Assembly (NCBI GenBank): GCA_964482515.1 | Contig: CAYZXT010000013.1 | Location: forward strand, 1-61,523 | DNA: 61,523 nucleotides | Direction of reading: 5' to 3' | Source: CAYZXT01 sp964482515 | Lineage (GTDB): Bacteria; Elusimicrobiota; Elusimicrobia; FEN-1173 | Part shown: positions 8,515 through 16,833 of the stretch, piece by piece | How positions within the stretch are numbered: the stretch's first letter is position 1 | How the letters are laid out: every line of letters starts with the position of its first letter | Position numbers and translations under genes: made by a program | The notes under the pieces: generated by a model | What the model was told of the DNA's origin: nothing | Database searches by the model: none | The model's input: only the letters and a program-made list of their open reading frames with translations

Positions 8515-8988
8515 GTGAGCCGCGCTTTCACGAAAGAAGACGACGCCGGCGAAGAGCTGCCCGAGCGCCCGGTCCCGCAAGGGCCGAATTATGTGACGCC
8601 GCGCGGACTGGCCCTTTTGAAGGCCGCGGCCGAGGAGCTGATCTCGCGGCGGAAGAAAACGGCGGCCGCGGGCGGGGACCTGAAGCCCATCGACCGCGAT
8701 CTGCGTTACCTTGAAGCGCGGATCCACGGCGCCATCGTCGTTCCGCCGGGCAGCGGGCCGGAAATCCGCTTCGGCGCGCGGGTCACGCTGGCGGACGAAT
8801 CGGGGGCGCGCAAGACTTTCCGGATCGTCGGAGAGGACGAAGCCCGCGCCGCCCCGGATTTTTTGCCCTGGTCCGCGCCGCTCGCCCACGCCATGTTGGG
8901 CGCCAAAGCGGGCGAACAGTTTTCCTGGGCTGGCCCCGACGGCGGTGCGCGATACGCCGTGATCGCGGTGGAATACCCAAAAGACTGA
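8515..8988 (+). CDS. greB: Transcript cleavage factor, GreB-like
   Basis: 157 aa with a GTG start. The opening SRAFTKEDD followed by VTPRG is the GreB signature. The N-terminal coiled coil (about 30-75) reaches into the RNA polymerase secondary channel to stimulate cleavage of backtracked RNA; the C-terminal FKBP-like domain (about 80-157) follows. The acidic tip expected in the coiled coil is less clear here than in E. coli GreB, so cleavage activity could be altered. It lies 9 bases after the spermidine-synthase-like gene and 15 bases before a tautomerase gene, so the three may share a transcript. Assignment between GreA and GreB rests on the N-terminal motif. Confidence 0.85.
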   Translation: MSRAFTKEDDAGEELPERPVPQGPNYVTPRGLALLKAAAEELISRRKKTAAAGGDLKPIDRDLRYLEARIHGAIVVPPGSGPEIRFGARVTLADESGARKTFRIVGEDEARAAPDFLPWSAPLAHAMLGAKAGEQFSWAGPDGGARYAVIAVEYPKD

Positions 8989-9003
8989 CTAAAGGACCAA
9001 CCC

Positions 9004-9222
9004 ATGCCTTACGTGAACGTACGCATCACCAAAGACGGTGTCACTCCCGCGCAGAAATCCCAGATCGTCAAAGAAATCACCAGCACGCTTGTCCGCGTCT
9101 TGGGTAAGCGCCCCGATCAGACGCACATCATCATTGATGAAGTGGACGCGGACAATTGGGGTTTCTCCGGAATGCTGACGTCGGAGTACCGGCGGAAGGC
9201 CGATGAAAAAACCGGCGGATAA
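9004..9222 (+). CDS. 4-oxalocrotonate tautomerase family enzyme
   Basis: 72 aa, the length of short tautomerases that assemble into hexamers. The second residue is proline (MPYVNVRI); after methionine removal it becomes the catalytic N-terminal Pro1 base. Family features IVKEITSTLVRVLGK and HIIIDEVDADNWG are present. These enzymes ketonise enol substrates in aromatic catabolism, but many genomic copies have unknown substrates, and no aromatic pathway genes are nearby. The gene sits 15 bases downstream of the greB-like gene, with an AAAGGACC site in front of the ATG. Confidence 0.92.
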   Translation: MPYVNVRITKDGVTPAQKSQIVKEITSTLVRVLGKRPDQTHIIIDEVDADNWGFSGMLTSEYRRKADEKTGG

Positions 9223-9296
9223 AGGCGCGAGCAACATCTTCAGCACGAGAAGAGATGAGATTTGTTCAAACACATCAAGCAGGAGGGAGACATACC

Positions 9297-9749
9297 ATGA
9301 ATAAGAAACTTGCGTTAGCGGTGTTGTTCGCCGGGATCGTGGCGATGGGCGGAGCGGCGCGTTTGTCGGCCCATTGCGGGCATTGCGGCGTGGGCGGAGA
9401 TCATCCCGCCAAGGCCAGCGACATGAAGAGGGGGAGTGTGGATGAGAAGGTGGAAAAGCTCGGCAAGTCTCTGGGTTTGAGCGCGGACCAAAAAGCCCAA
9501 TTGAAACCCATCATCGAGGAGACCTGGGCCAAAAAAGAAGACCTCATGAAGCAGCACAAGGAACAGATGGAAGCCCTCCATAAGGAAAAGTCCGACAAAG
9601 TCGCGGCCATCCTTACGCCGGAGCAGAAGGCCAAGTGGGACGCCATGAAGGCCGGCGACATGAAGAAGGGCGGCAAAGGAAAAGGCAAAAAAGGAGCCAT
9701 GTGCGAGCATTGCGGCAAGGCGGAATGCATCTGCGACCATCATAAGTAA
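9297..9749 (+). CDS. Exported Spy/CpxP-like (LTxxQ) protein with Cys/His-rich ends
   Basis: 150 aa. The ATG at 9297 follows an AGGAGGGA site, which decides the start over in-frame codons further upstream. A signal peptide (about 1-25, ending in LSA) is followed by a short HCGHCG motif, a long charged helical region, the motif ILTPEQKAKWDAM (the LTxxQ signature of Spy/CpxP chaperones and metal sensors) and a lysine/glycine-rich tail ending in CEHCGKAECICDHH. The two Cys/His patches could bind metal, as in CnrX/ZraP-type relatives. It probably acts in the periplasm as a stress chaperone or metal buffer. A terminator follows. Confidence 0.82.
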   Translation: MNKKLALAVLFAGIVAMGGAARLSAHCGHCGVGGDHPAKASDMKRGSVDEKVEKLGKSLGLSADQKAQLKPIIEETWAKKEDLMKQHKEQMEALHKEKSDKVAAILTPEQKAKWDAMKAGDMKKGGKGKGKKGAMCEHCGKAECICDHHK

Positions 9750-9776
9750 AAGCCGCGATCGGATCCGATGTCGGAA

Positions 9777-9815
9777 GAGGCCGGTGGACGCTGTTGTGTC
9801 CATCGGCCTTTTTTC
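9777..9815 (+). terminator. Intrinsic terminator after the Spy-like gene
   Basis: GAGGCCGGTGGAC pairs imperfectly with GTCCATCGGCCTT across an 8-nt loop and is followed by six Ts. Confidence 0.82.
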
Positions 9816-9844
9816 CGTCCTTCGGCAAATCCTTCCGCGCCGGT

Positions 9845-9868
9845 AATTCCCACGGGAATTGATATAAT
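9845..9868 (+). promoter_or_regulatory. Palindrome and -10 hexamer before rsgA
   Basis: A perfect 7-bp inverted repeat, AATTCCC-ac-GGGAATT (9845-9860), sits directly before TATAAT (9863-9868). If this is the -10 element, transcription begins about 6-8 bases before the rsgA start, giving a nearly leaderless message. A palindrome filling the space just upstream of -10 is where a repressor would bind. The -35 region is weak. Confidence 0.55.
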
Positions 9869-9881
9869 CAAAAATCAGGAA

Positions 9882-10973
9882 ATGGACACCGGCGGACAAT
9901 CGAATTTAACGTTATGGGGATGGGACGCGGCCTGGAGCGATGTCGGGGAGAATCTCCTTGCGCCGGGACAGGTCCCGGCCCGCGTCACGGCTGTTTACCG
10001 CGAAAGATTTTTGCTCCGCATGCCGGACGGCGAGCGGACGGGGGCGGTGACGGGACGGTTCCGCCACGAGGCCAAGACCCCGGCGGAATTTCCCGCCATC
10101 GGTGACTGGGTGGTCGCGGAAGCGGCCGGCCCCGAGCTCGCCCTCATCCACGGAATCCTGCCGCGGCGGACCGTTCTGTCGCGCAAGGCGGCGGGCGAGG
10201 CGATGCAGGAACAGGTCCTGGCCGCCAACGTCGATACGTTCTTCGTCATGACGGCGTTCGATGACGACTTCAGCGTCCGGCGGATCGAGCGTTATGTGGC
10301 GATGGCGCGGATGGCGGGAATGGCCCCGGTGGTCCTTCTCAACAAGGGCGACCTCGCGGGAGCGGACGACCCCCGCCTGGCGGAAGCCCGCGCCGTGACT
10401 CCGGAGGGCGCGGTCCTTTGCCTTTCGGCGAAAACGGGCGACGGTTTGGATTCCGTGCGGACCTACTTGAGGGAAGGGAAGACCGGCGTTTTCCTGGGCA
10501 GCTCCGGCGTCGGGAAGTCCACGCTGCTGAACGCCCTGCTCGGCGGCGAGGTGCAGAAGACGCAGACCGTGCGGCTCTCCGACGGACAAGGGCGGCACAC
10601 GACGACCGTCAGCCAGATGTTCTTTTTGCCCGGGGGCGGATTGGTGATCGATACGCCCGGCCTGCGGGAGATCCAGCTATGGGCCGACGAGTCGGTCCTC
10701 TCGGAGGTCTTCGCCGAAGTTTCCCTTTTGGCCCAGTCCTGCCGCTACGCCGACTGCGCGCACAAAGCGGAACCCGGCTGCGCCGTCAAAGCGGCGATCG
10801 AAACGGGAGCGTTGCCGCCGGACCGTTACGTGGGATATCTGAAGCTCCAAAAGGAGCTGGCCTATCTGAAACGGAAACAGGACCCGGTCCAGGCGGCCAA
10901 CACCAAGCGGCGCTGGAAGGCGATCCATTCCTCCATGCGCGAGCACGTCAAGAACAAGCGCCGCATCGAGTAA
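9882..10973 (+). CDS. rsgA: Ribosome small-subunit-dependent GTPase RsgA
   Basis: 363 aa from the ATG at 9882. RsgA is a circularly permuted GTPase that assists late maturation of the 30S subunit. Domains in order: OB fold (about 25-95), permuted G domain with LNKGDL (G4) first, then GSSGVGKSTLLNALLG (G1 P-loop) and DTPG (G3), and a zinc-binding C-terminal domain with the C-x4-C-x-H-x5-C pattern seen in CRYADCAHKAEPGC. Longer forms upstream are open but the TATAAT at 9863 would lie inside them, so I prefer 9882. The C-terminal half is slightly unusual in that its last 40 residues are strongly basic. Confidence 0.95.
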   Translation: MDTGGQSNLTLWGWDAAWSDVGENLLAPGQVPARVTAVYRERFLLRMPDGERTGAVTGRFRHEAKTPAEFPAIGDWVVAEAAGPELALIHGILPRRTVLSRKAAGEAMQEQVLAANVDTFFVMTAFDDDFSVRRIERYVAMARMAGMAPVVLLNKGDLAGADDPRLAEARAVTPEGAVLCLSAKTGDGLDSVRTYLREGKTGVFLGSSGVGKSTLLNALLGGEVQKTQTVRLSDGQGRHTTTVSQMFFLPGGGLVIDTPGLREIQLWADESVLSEVFAEVSLLAQSCRYADCAHKAEPGCAVKAAIETGALPPDRYVGYLKLQKELAYLKRKQDPVQAANTKRRWKAIHSSMREHVKNKRRIE

Positions 10974-11104
10974 TTTTTTTTGAAAAGATTTGAAGCCCCG
11001 CAGGGCCGAGCGATGGAAGACGCTCGCCGGGCGGCACTTGGACAACGATGACCGGCGTTATGGCGGCTGTTTACGGAGAGGTTGAAACAAACGGGGAGGG
11101 ATGT

Positions 11105-12577
11105 ATGATCAAACGCATGACCGTACTGGCGGGATTTTTGCTCGGGCTGGGCAGCGCCGCGTTCGCCAACTATCGCGATATCCGCATGGACCAGGTCGGT
11201 TTCAGTTGGGCGCCGTCCGGGACCCAGCAAACGGTCGACTCGGACGTGCGCCTTCGCGGCATGGGATTCTTGGATCTTCCGGTTGAAGACGAATCCAACA
11301 CCGTCGGCATCTACAAGTTCGGCGGGTTCGCCGCGGGGATTCCCCTCGACTACAAACTGGGAAAAGTGGAATTGGGTTATTACGCCGACTGGGGAAAGGT
11401 GGACGATAATTCCCGCCAGGTCGATTTTTATACCGGCAGCAAAGCCGATTCCGATACCTCCGGCATCAACCTCATGGGGCACGTGCCGCTCAGCACCGGC
11501 CGTTTCGGCAACGGCGGACTGGTTTTCTCCAAGCAATGGGGCTGGAACAACTTCGATTACAACAACGGCGCCACCTTTTCCAATCCGAACGAGACCGAAG
11601 CCTCCGTCCGGGATTTCAACTTGGGGTACGGGCACAAATTTCCCTGCGGCTTTTTGGGGGGCCTTAATTTCGCGCACAAACTGGACCGCGAAAAGGACGC
11701 GATCGGAACGTCGAGCAACGATGAGAAAACGTACACGATCGAATTCAGCCCTTCCATCGCGTACACGTGGCGGCTGAAGGACGACCAGGAATTGACGGCG
11801 GTCGGCGGGCCGCGGTTCATTCAAATGGAAGACGACAACTCCCAGGGGATCACCGAGAGCGACATCGACGGCATCAAATGGGGAACGGGAGTCCTCTATC
11901 AGCGGCTGCGGACGCTGCGGATCGCCGGTTTCATCGAGACCGGGGAACTGTCCGGCGACCGGACGCTCAACGGCGCCGGCGTGGGCGACCAGGACCTCGA
12001 GCGCACCAAATACACGATCCGCGGTTACTACCGAATCCCCGAAAAGCCGTTCTCCTTCGGTGCCCTCTACGAGAACGTCGACCGGACCTTGACCGACAAG
12101 AACAACGCCGGCGCGACGGTCTCCGAGACGCAGACGGAACGCTCGACGCTCGGGTTCGGCACGGCCTATCATTTCAACGCGAAGGGGCTGGTGGGTCTCG
12201 AGTACCGGTTCTTGGGCGCCGAAAGGAAGAACAACACCTTCCCTTCGAGCGCGGCTTTGAACCGGGACGAAGACGGCAGCCAATTCTCCCTGGGCGGCGA
12301 ATATTCCTTGTCGGCCCCGCTGAAGCTCCGGGCCGGCTACCTGTATCAAAACATCACCTCGGACCCGGTGGGGACAACGCCCGAAGCGGACCTGAATCTC
12401 TCCCGGTTTTCCGTGGGGGCGTCCTACTCCATGAATGATTGGGAAATTTCCACGGCGCTCTGGTACGCGACCCAGAAACAGGACGAGGTGGCCTTTATCC
12501 AGGATGAGTGGGAGATACAGTCCACCGGGATCCAACTCCTTGGGAAATACTATTGGGGCCTAAAGGCGGATTTCTAA
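11105..12577 (+). CDS. Outer-membrane beta-barrel protein
   Basis: 490 aa. The ATG at 11105 follows GGGAGGG and starts a typical signal peptide (MIKRMTVLAGFLLGLGSAAFA). The rest is built of alternating hydrophobic/polar stretches rich in Gly, Tyr, Asn and Asp, with aromatic girdles, and it ends in aromatic residues and a terminal Phe (WGLKADF), the usual signal for BAM-mediated insertion. I count many possible transmembrane strands but no family signature, so porin or channel is a structural guess only. It stands alone between rsgA and the SnoaL-like gene. Confidence 0.82.
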   Translation: MIKRMTVLAGFLLGLGSAAFANYRDIRMDQVGFSWAPSGTQQTVDSDVRLRGMGFLDLPVEDESNTVGIYKFGGFAAGIPLDYKLGKVELGYYADWGKVDDNSRQVDFYTGSKADSDTSGINLMGHVPLSTGRFGNGGLVFSKQWGWNNFDYNNGATFSNPNETEASVRDFNLGYGHKFPCGFLGGLNFAHKLDREKDAIGTSSNDEKTYTIEFSPSIAYTWRLKDDQELTAVGGPRFIQMEDDNSQGITESDIDGIKWGTGVLYQRLRTLRIAGFIETGELSGDRTLNGAGVGDQDLERTKYTIRGYYRIPEKPFSFGALYENVDRTLTDKNNAGATVSETQTERSTLGFGTAYHFNAKGLVGLEYRFLGAERKNNTFPSSAALNRDEDGSQFSLGGEYSLSAPLKLRAGYLYQNITSDPVGTTPEADLNLSRFSVGASYSMNDWEISTALWYATQKQDEVAFIQDEWEIQSTGIQLLGKYYWGLKADF

Positions 12578-12672
12578 AAAAGATCTTTCAGCCGGCGAAG
12601 CTCGCGGAGCCCGAAATTCCGGACCAATAAGGGGGGGCGATCATTTCGATCCAGACGCCTAAACAGATCGCG

Positions 12673-13113
12673 ATGAAGTGGGTGGCCGCCTATAACAGCC
12701 ACGATCCCGAGGCAGCGGCGGCGCTCTACGATGGGAACGCGACCAACGAGCAGCTCCCCTGGGGCAAGCCCGTTCAGGGCCGGGACGCCATGCGCGCTAC
12801 TTATCTCAAAGTGTTTCAGGCTTTCCCGGATATTCGCGTCGAGGCTGAAAACATGGTGGAAGAGGGCCCGTGGGTCGTTGTCGCGTGGCGTTTCAGCGGC
12901 ACGATGCGCGGCGAGTTCGCCGGCCATGCGCCCAATAACCGGACCTTCAGCATGCGCGGATGTGAAATATTTGAGATCATTGACGGAATGATCCATGTCC
13001 AGCATGGCTACTGGGACAAAGCCACGATGTTCGAACAGCTCGGAATCGGCGCGGGGGGGAAAGCGGTAAACAAACTTTTTGCGCTTGGTCCCTTTCCACA
13101 GCAGAGACCGTGA
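12673..13113 (+). CDS. SnoaL-like / NTF2-fold protein
   Basis: 146 aa from the ATG. It resembles SnoaL-like polyketide cyclases and related NTF2-like proteins: WVAAYNSHDPEAAAALYD at the start, then an ester-cyclase-like middle (GRDAMRATYLKVFQAFPD) and GEFAG...NRTFSMRGCEIFEI. These small alpha+beta cones bind hydrophobic ligands and the substrate is unknown. The ATG has no good ribosome binding site. The frame stays open back to 12640, where ATC or ATT codons follow a GGGGGGG run, so a longer form starting at a rare codon is possible. The end overlaps the 5' region of the next gene. Confidence 0.78.
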   Translation: MKWVAAYNSHDPEAAAALYDGNATNEQLPWGKPVQGRDAMRATYLKVFQAFPDIRVEAENMVEEGPWVVVAWRFSGTMRGEFAGHAPNNRTFSMRGCEIFEIIDGMIHVQHGYWDKATMFEQLGIGAGGKAVNKLFALGPFPQQRP

Positions 13114-13213
13114 CCGGCGACCCGGGGGCCCTGCGAAAGCGCGGCGCAAAGCGCCGAGGGCTCCCGCGGAGGGATGGGCGAGATATAATCCGTTGAGCGA
13201 TATTGGGGGACGG

Positions 13214-13816
13214 GTGATCATCCAGTTGATCGGCAAGGGACTCCTTTATTTCCTGAGCTTGGGAGTGGCCGGTTACGCCTTGTATGCCTATTGCTTTTTC
13301 CCTCTGGGATCGCTGGTCCATCCCGGATTAAGGGAGTCCTTGCTGGCGCATCCGGTTGGTATTTACTGCCACGTTTTTTCTTCAGTTGTCGCCTTGTTGT
13401 TGGGCCCGTTCCAGTTTTCAGGGCGCCTTAGAAAGAGATATCCTGATGCGCATCGCTGGTCAGGGCGTTTCTATTTAGCCGTCGGTGTTTTGGCCGGAGG
13501 GCTGTCCGGTCTTTATATGTCGAGATATGCTTTCGGCGGTTCTGCGGCCCGGCTTGGGTTCGCGCTGCTTTCGATTTTCTGGCTGTTTACTGGCGTCCGC
13601 GCATATCTTGCCGTGCGTTGCGGGGACATTGATGATCATCATCGGTGGATGATACGGAATTTTTCCCTTACGTTTGCCGCCGTCATGTTGCGAATTTACG
13701 TGCCGGCTTCTTTTTTGTTCGGGATTGAATTCGAAAAGGCTTACGCAGTCATCGCCTGGGCATGCTGGATCCCAAACCTCATTTTTGTGGAGTGGCGATA
13801 TAACCATCGCCAATGA
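13214..13816 (+). CDS. DUF2306-like membrane protein
   Basis: 200 aa from a GTG behind a GGGGGAC site, which I prefer to the much longer open frame that starts in charged sequence. Five or six transmembrane helices are visible. The conserved blocks of the DUF2306 family are present: GPFQFSGRLRKRYPDAHRWSG, then DIDDHHRWMIRNFSLTFAAV followed by MLRIY. The conserved His and Arg residues suggest a cofactor- or proton-linked function, but none is established. A TATAAT at about 13184 could be its promoter. tRNA-Ser follows. Confidence 0.82.
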   Translation: MIIQLIGKGLLYFLSLGVAGYALYAYCFFPLGSLVHPGLRESLLAHPVGIYCHVFSSVVALLLGPFQFSGRLRKRYPDAHRWSGRFYLAVGVLAGGLSGLYMSRYAFGGSAARLGFALLSIFWLFTGVRAYLAVRCGDIDDHHRWMIRNFSLTFAAVMLRIYVPASFLFGIEFEKAYAVIAWACWIPNLIFVEWRYNHRQ

Positions 13817-13866
13817 GACAATAATTTACGAAGAGTACGCCAGATGCTTGGTCGCAAACGATTTTT

Positions 13867-13954
13867 GGAGAGGTGGCGGAGCTGGTCTAACGCGGACGAC
13901 TTGAAATCGTCTGTACCTGAAAGGGTACCGGGGGTTCGAATCCCTCCCTCTCCG
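13867..13954 (+). tRNA. tRNA-Ser (anticodon UGA)
   Basis: 88 nt. The acceptor stem GGAGAGG pairs with CCTCTCC, the anticodon loop is CTTGAAA with anticodon TGA, a long variable arm is present as expected for class II tRNAs, and the T arm has GGTTCGAATCC. The CCA end is not encoded. Immediately downstream begins the accessory island with the broken HNH gene. Confidence 0.97.
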
Positions 13955-14008
13955 TTTTATTTTTTTGTTTTACATCAGATATAAAAAGTCAAAAAGGTAG
14001 CCTACAAA

Positions 14009-15021
14009 ATGGTGTCCTTTGAACTTCAAAAGAATCAAAGCGCCTGGTTAGAAACGACAAGTCTCGAGCATAGTCATGGGGGAGCTGATTATTGGGCTTT
14101 CGGTAAGGCTCTGTGGTCACCTTCTAAGAGCCGGTCCAACGGAGATGTTTATTCGTTGATGCGTGAGGTTAAGCCTGGAGATTTAGTATTCCATGTCCTA
14201 AAAGGTCATGGGGGCAACTTGTAGGTTTGTCAAAAGTTGAAAGCTCATTTGAAGAATTAAATAAACCTCCTCCCTCGCCTGGAGAATGGGGAGAAATGAG
14301 CTCCTACTATAGAGTACCTCTCACTGATTACAAGCAGTTCGAACCTCCAGTTGGACTTAAGCTTTTATTTAATAATTACAGAGATGAACTCGAAGCAATT
14401 CGAAAAATTGTAAAAAACCATCTTTTCTATGCCCCCTATCGTGAAGAGATTAGACTTACTCAAGGAAAGTACCTGACAAAAGTTCCTTTGTTGTTATTCA
14501 ATCTGTTCAAGAAGGTGTTAGGCCAAGACGAGATCGAATATCCGTCCCAAACGGAAAATTCATCAGTAAAGGTATTTAGAGAAGGAGCGACTACAACTTA
14601 TATTCAAACTCGACGCGAAAGAGACCCGGATGCAAGAAAAGCCGCAATAGAAAAATATGGCACGAGTTGTATGGCCTGCGGATTTAACTTTGATAAATTT
14701 TATGGAGCAGAGATCTCTCTTGGTTATGCGGAAGTGCACCATACGAAGCCGTTGGCAGATTCTGATATAGAAAGAGAAACCTCTATTGAAGAACTGGTAG
14801 TTCTTTGTTCAAATTGTCACAGGGTAATTCACCGTCGAAAGGGCGATATGCTCGATTGGCATTATATTCGGAAAATAGTACGCGGTCGGAAAAAAAGGGA
14901 GAATAAAGAAGAAAAATACTATGGCTCCATCCAAAGACCCCCTGCACGGCGTGACGCTGGAGATGATCCTGACCCGGTTGGTGGAACGCTGCGGCTGGGA
15001 CGCGATGGCGAAGGCTGTTAA
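14009..15021 (+). pseudogene. HNH endonuclease (type IV restriction-like), broken by a frameshift
   Basis: Two adjacent frames make one protein. The first (14009-14224) carries WLETTSLEHSHGGADYWAFG and MREVKPGDLVFHVL, resembling the PUA/EVE-like modified-base-reading domain found fused to HNH nucleases. It stops at TAG (14222-14224). The second frame continues at once with GLSKVESSFEELN and ends with an HNH domain: CMACGF, EVHHTKPL and VLCSNCHRVIH. Adding one base near 14215 restores a single frame, so this is a one-base deletion or a sequencing error. The last 30 or so codons overlap the truncated VF530-like copy and were probably gained from it. AT-rich compared with its neighbours, so likely horizontally acquired. 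If repaired it would cut foreign modified DNA. Confidence 0.75.
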
Positions 15022-15025
15022 ATAA
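14921..15025 (+). pseudogene. Truncated VF530-like (DUF2132) gene copy
   Basis: Starting at ATG 14921, the first 33 residues match the intact gene at 16633 almost exactly (APSKDPLHGVTLEMILTRLV...), then the frame ends at TAA because the segment encoding the second half is deleted. The deletion of about 60-65 bp removes the conserved NIRCF...SLKFLRKTPWAR part. It overlaps the 3' end of the HNH gene in another frame. Probably not functional. Confidence 0.8.
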
Positions 15026-15144
15026 GAGGCGGTAAGGCGGTACCGGAGTTGACAGTTTGACATTTCGCCAACCCCCTCTCTAAGCGCGATCTCTTCATGC
15101 CAAACCGCTTCTTCCCTCTTTCAGCGCCTCCCTCCGCGGCGCGG
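14927..15144 (+). repeat. Direct repeat, left copy (with internal deletion)
   Basis: Pairs with 16636-16917. Identity is near complete outside the deleted part, including 100 or so non-coding bases after the VF530-like frame (from GGCGGTACCGG through TCCGCGGCGCGG). Together the repeats bracket the XRE/nucleotidyltransferase pair. Confidence 0.9.
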
Positions 15145-15179
15145 CGCATATAACTCTTTTCCCCGGGCCAATTCACCCC

Positions 15180-15243
15180 TTGAAAACCGCGGCCATCCCG
15201 AGTATAATATCGGTATTCCGATAGAATTATCGGTATACCGATA
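15180..15243 (+). promoter_or_regulatory. Strong sigma70 promoter with two palindromic operators
   Basis: TTGAAA (15180-15185), a 17-bp spacer and a perfect TATAAT (15203-15208). Two near-identical palindromes follow: TATCGGTATTCCGATA (15208-15223) and TATCGGTATACCGATA (15228-15243). They are 20 bp apart centre to centre, two helical turns, so two dimers would sit on the same face. The second reaches the first base of the start codon. The layout is that of an autorepressed toxin-antitoxin promoter, with the XRE protein as probable binder. Confidence 0.85.
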
Positions 15244-16028
15244 TGCTAAAACACGACATCAAACTCAGGAAGAAGATCGCCGATACGGCACGCCGGTTGA
15301 GGGTCCAGAACCGTTGGACCCAGGAGGCCCTGGCGCACCGGCTCGGAATCTCGCAAAACTACCTATCTGAAATCGAGAGAGGCGCAGGTTTTTTCACGGC
15401 CGAACAATTTTTGATCCTCCTCCAGATCTTTAACGCGCCTCTGAGAGACTTCGTGGAACAGGAATCGTCCACGCAGAAGACGTTGCAGAACACCTTGGCC
15501 CGGTTGGGGGCGGGGCATCTTCAAGAGGACCGTGAGACCCTTCCCAGCGAAAGATTGGCAAACGCACAGGAGGTGATTCGAGAGGTTTTGATTTCAGCAG
15601 AGTCTCCCCGGCACATCACCGCGCTGGCCCCCATCATCGTTCGATATATCACTAAGTTAAGTTTGCGCAAGTTATGGATTGAATTGTTTGATGCGGGATT
15701 CGCTCACCGTCTGGGTTGGTTGCTGGAGAATATCGACCAGGCCATAATAGACGACATTGGAAAACGCCCCATCTCAAAACAGCCGGAGCATGAATATGCG
15801 AAGGCATGTCTAAGTCTTGAGAATTTTTTGAGCTCTACGCCGGTGAAACATATCCGGCGGTCAAAGGCCTCCGAAGATGTGCTTGAGGGAGATATCCTTC
15901 TGAGTAAGAAGACGCTCGAGGATGTGCGGAAGTCCCGCTCATCCATCTCCAGGAAATGGAACATTGTCACGCGCATCCAGCCGGCGGACTTTATCGAGGC
16001 TTTAAGGGCGTCCCGTGAAAATTCTTGA
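15243..16028 (+). CDS. XRE-family regulator, probable antitoxin of a nucleotidyltransferase pair
   Basis: 261 aa. An N-terminal HTH_3 domain (about 5-65; TQEALAHRLGISQNYLSEIE) is followed by a long mostly helical C-terminal region that I cannot assign. The start codon lies at the edge of a palindromic operator, so this protein probably represses its own promoter. Its end overlaps the nucleotidyltransferase gene by 14 bases, a coupling usual in AbiE-like and MNT-type toxin-antitoxin systems. The gene has chromosomal-type codon use. The role as antitoxin is inference from layout. Confidence 0.78.
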   Translation: MLKHDIKLRKKIADTARRLRVQNRWTQEALAHRLGISQNYLSEIERGAGFFTAEQFLILLQIFNAPLRDFVEQESSTQKTLQNTLARLGAGHLQEDRETLPSERLANAQEVIREVLISAESPRHITALAPIIVRYITKLSLRKLWIELFDAGFAHRLGWLLENIDQAIIDDIGKRPISKQPEHEYAKACLSLENFLSSTPVKHIRRSKASEDVLEGDILLSKKTLEDVRKSRSSISRKWNIVTRIQPADFIEALRASRENS

Positions 16029-16608
16029 AGAATTCTTCATCGAGTTGGATAAACGATGGAGACCGTCGAACGGCGGGCGGATCGATTTGAAGATCATCGG
16101 GTCCGCGGCCTTGATGCTTCAAGCCGATTACGAGCGTGGAACGAAGGACAGCGATGTCCTGGAGACGGCGCAGATCACGCTTGAAATCAAGGAGCGTCTT
16201 TTGGCTCTGGCCGGGAAGGGAACCGACATCAGCAAGCGGTTTCGCCTCCATCTCGACGTGGTGGCCAATGGGCTGCCCTTTTTGCCGCAGAAGCCGTTGT
16301 TCCACGAGGCCTCTTCGATGAGTCGGCGGCTCCGGCATTTCGACGTGAAGGTCCTGGACATCGCGGACGTGGTGGTGAGCAAGTTGAAGCGTTTCAACGC
16401 GAACGATGTCAGCGACGTCGCCGCCATGATAGCTTCGGGACACGCGAAACATGGAAGGGTTTTGGAAAGATTCAAGTCCGCCGTTGACGCCTATTCCACG
16501 GACGCTCGCGCCGAGGATCTCCCGAAATACGTGAAAAATCTGAACACCATCGAACGGGACTTCTTTCGCGTCACGGAATCCAAAGTAGACTTGCCTGACT
16601 GGATATAA
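16015..16608 (+). CDS. Nucleotidyltransferase (AbiEii/DUF6036-like), probable toxin
   Basis: 197 aa. The polymerase-beta-type nucleotidyltransferase core is visible: IIGSAALMLQ (the hG[GS] helix), TKDSDVLE with the D-x-D catalytic pair, and a third carboxylate in RLHLDVV. The later DIADVVVSKLKRFNANDVSDVAAM block is typical of AbiEii/DUF6036 proteins, in which such enzymes may modify tRNA or other targets with nucleotides. It overlaps the XRE gene by 14 bases. The pair is bracketed by direct repeats, so it may move as a cassette. Toxicity is not shown by the sequence. Confidence 0.78.
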   Translation: MKILEEFFIELDKRWRPSNGGRIDLKIIGSAALMLQADYERGTKDSDVLETAQITLEIKERLLALAGKGTDISKRFRLHLDVVANGLPFLPQKPLFHEASSMSRRLRHFDVKVLDIADVVVSKLKRFNANDVSDVAAMIASGHAKHGRVLERFKSAVDAYSTDARAEDLPKYVKNLNTIERDFFRVTESKVDLPDWI

Positions 16609-16632
16609 GACTCACGGCAGGGAGGAAAAATC

Positions 16633-16833
16633 ATGCCATCCAAAGACCCCCTGCACGGCGTGACGTTGGAGATGATCCTCACCCGGTTGGTGGAACGCTG
16701 CGGCTGGGACGCGATGGCGAAGGCGGTGAACATCCGCTGTTTCGCCAACGATCCGAGCATCAACTCCAGCCTAAAGTTCCTCCGAAAAACGCCTTGGGCG
16801 CGAAAGGAGGCGGTACCGGAGTTGACAGTTTGA
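16633..16833 (+). CDS. VF530-family (DUF2132) small DNA-binding-like protein
   Basis: 66 aa, the family's usual size. The sequence has the family pattern SKDPLHGVTLEMIL followed by LVERCGWDAMAKAVNIRCF and SLKFLRKTPWARKE. VF530 from Aliivibrio fischeri has a structure with a DNA-binding-like fold; the cellular role is unknown. A GGGAGGA ribosome binding site precedes the ATG. The gene lies within the right-hand direct repeat, and a broken copy is found at 14921. Confidence 0.92.
   Translation: MPSKDPLHGVTLEMILTRLVERCGWDAMAKAVNIRCFANDPSINSSLKFLRKTPWARKEAVPELTV

Noticed and set aside
13079..13213. Longer start for the DUF2306-like protein
   Set aside because: The extra 45 residues are Arg/Pro-rich, overlap the SnoaL-like gene and include a TATAAT; the GTG at 13214 has a better ribosome binding site.
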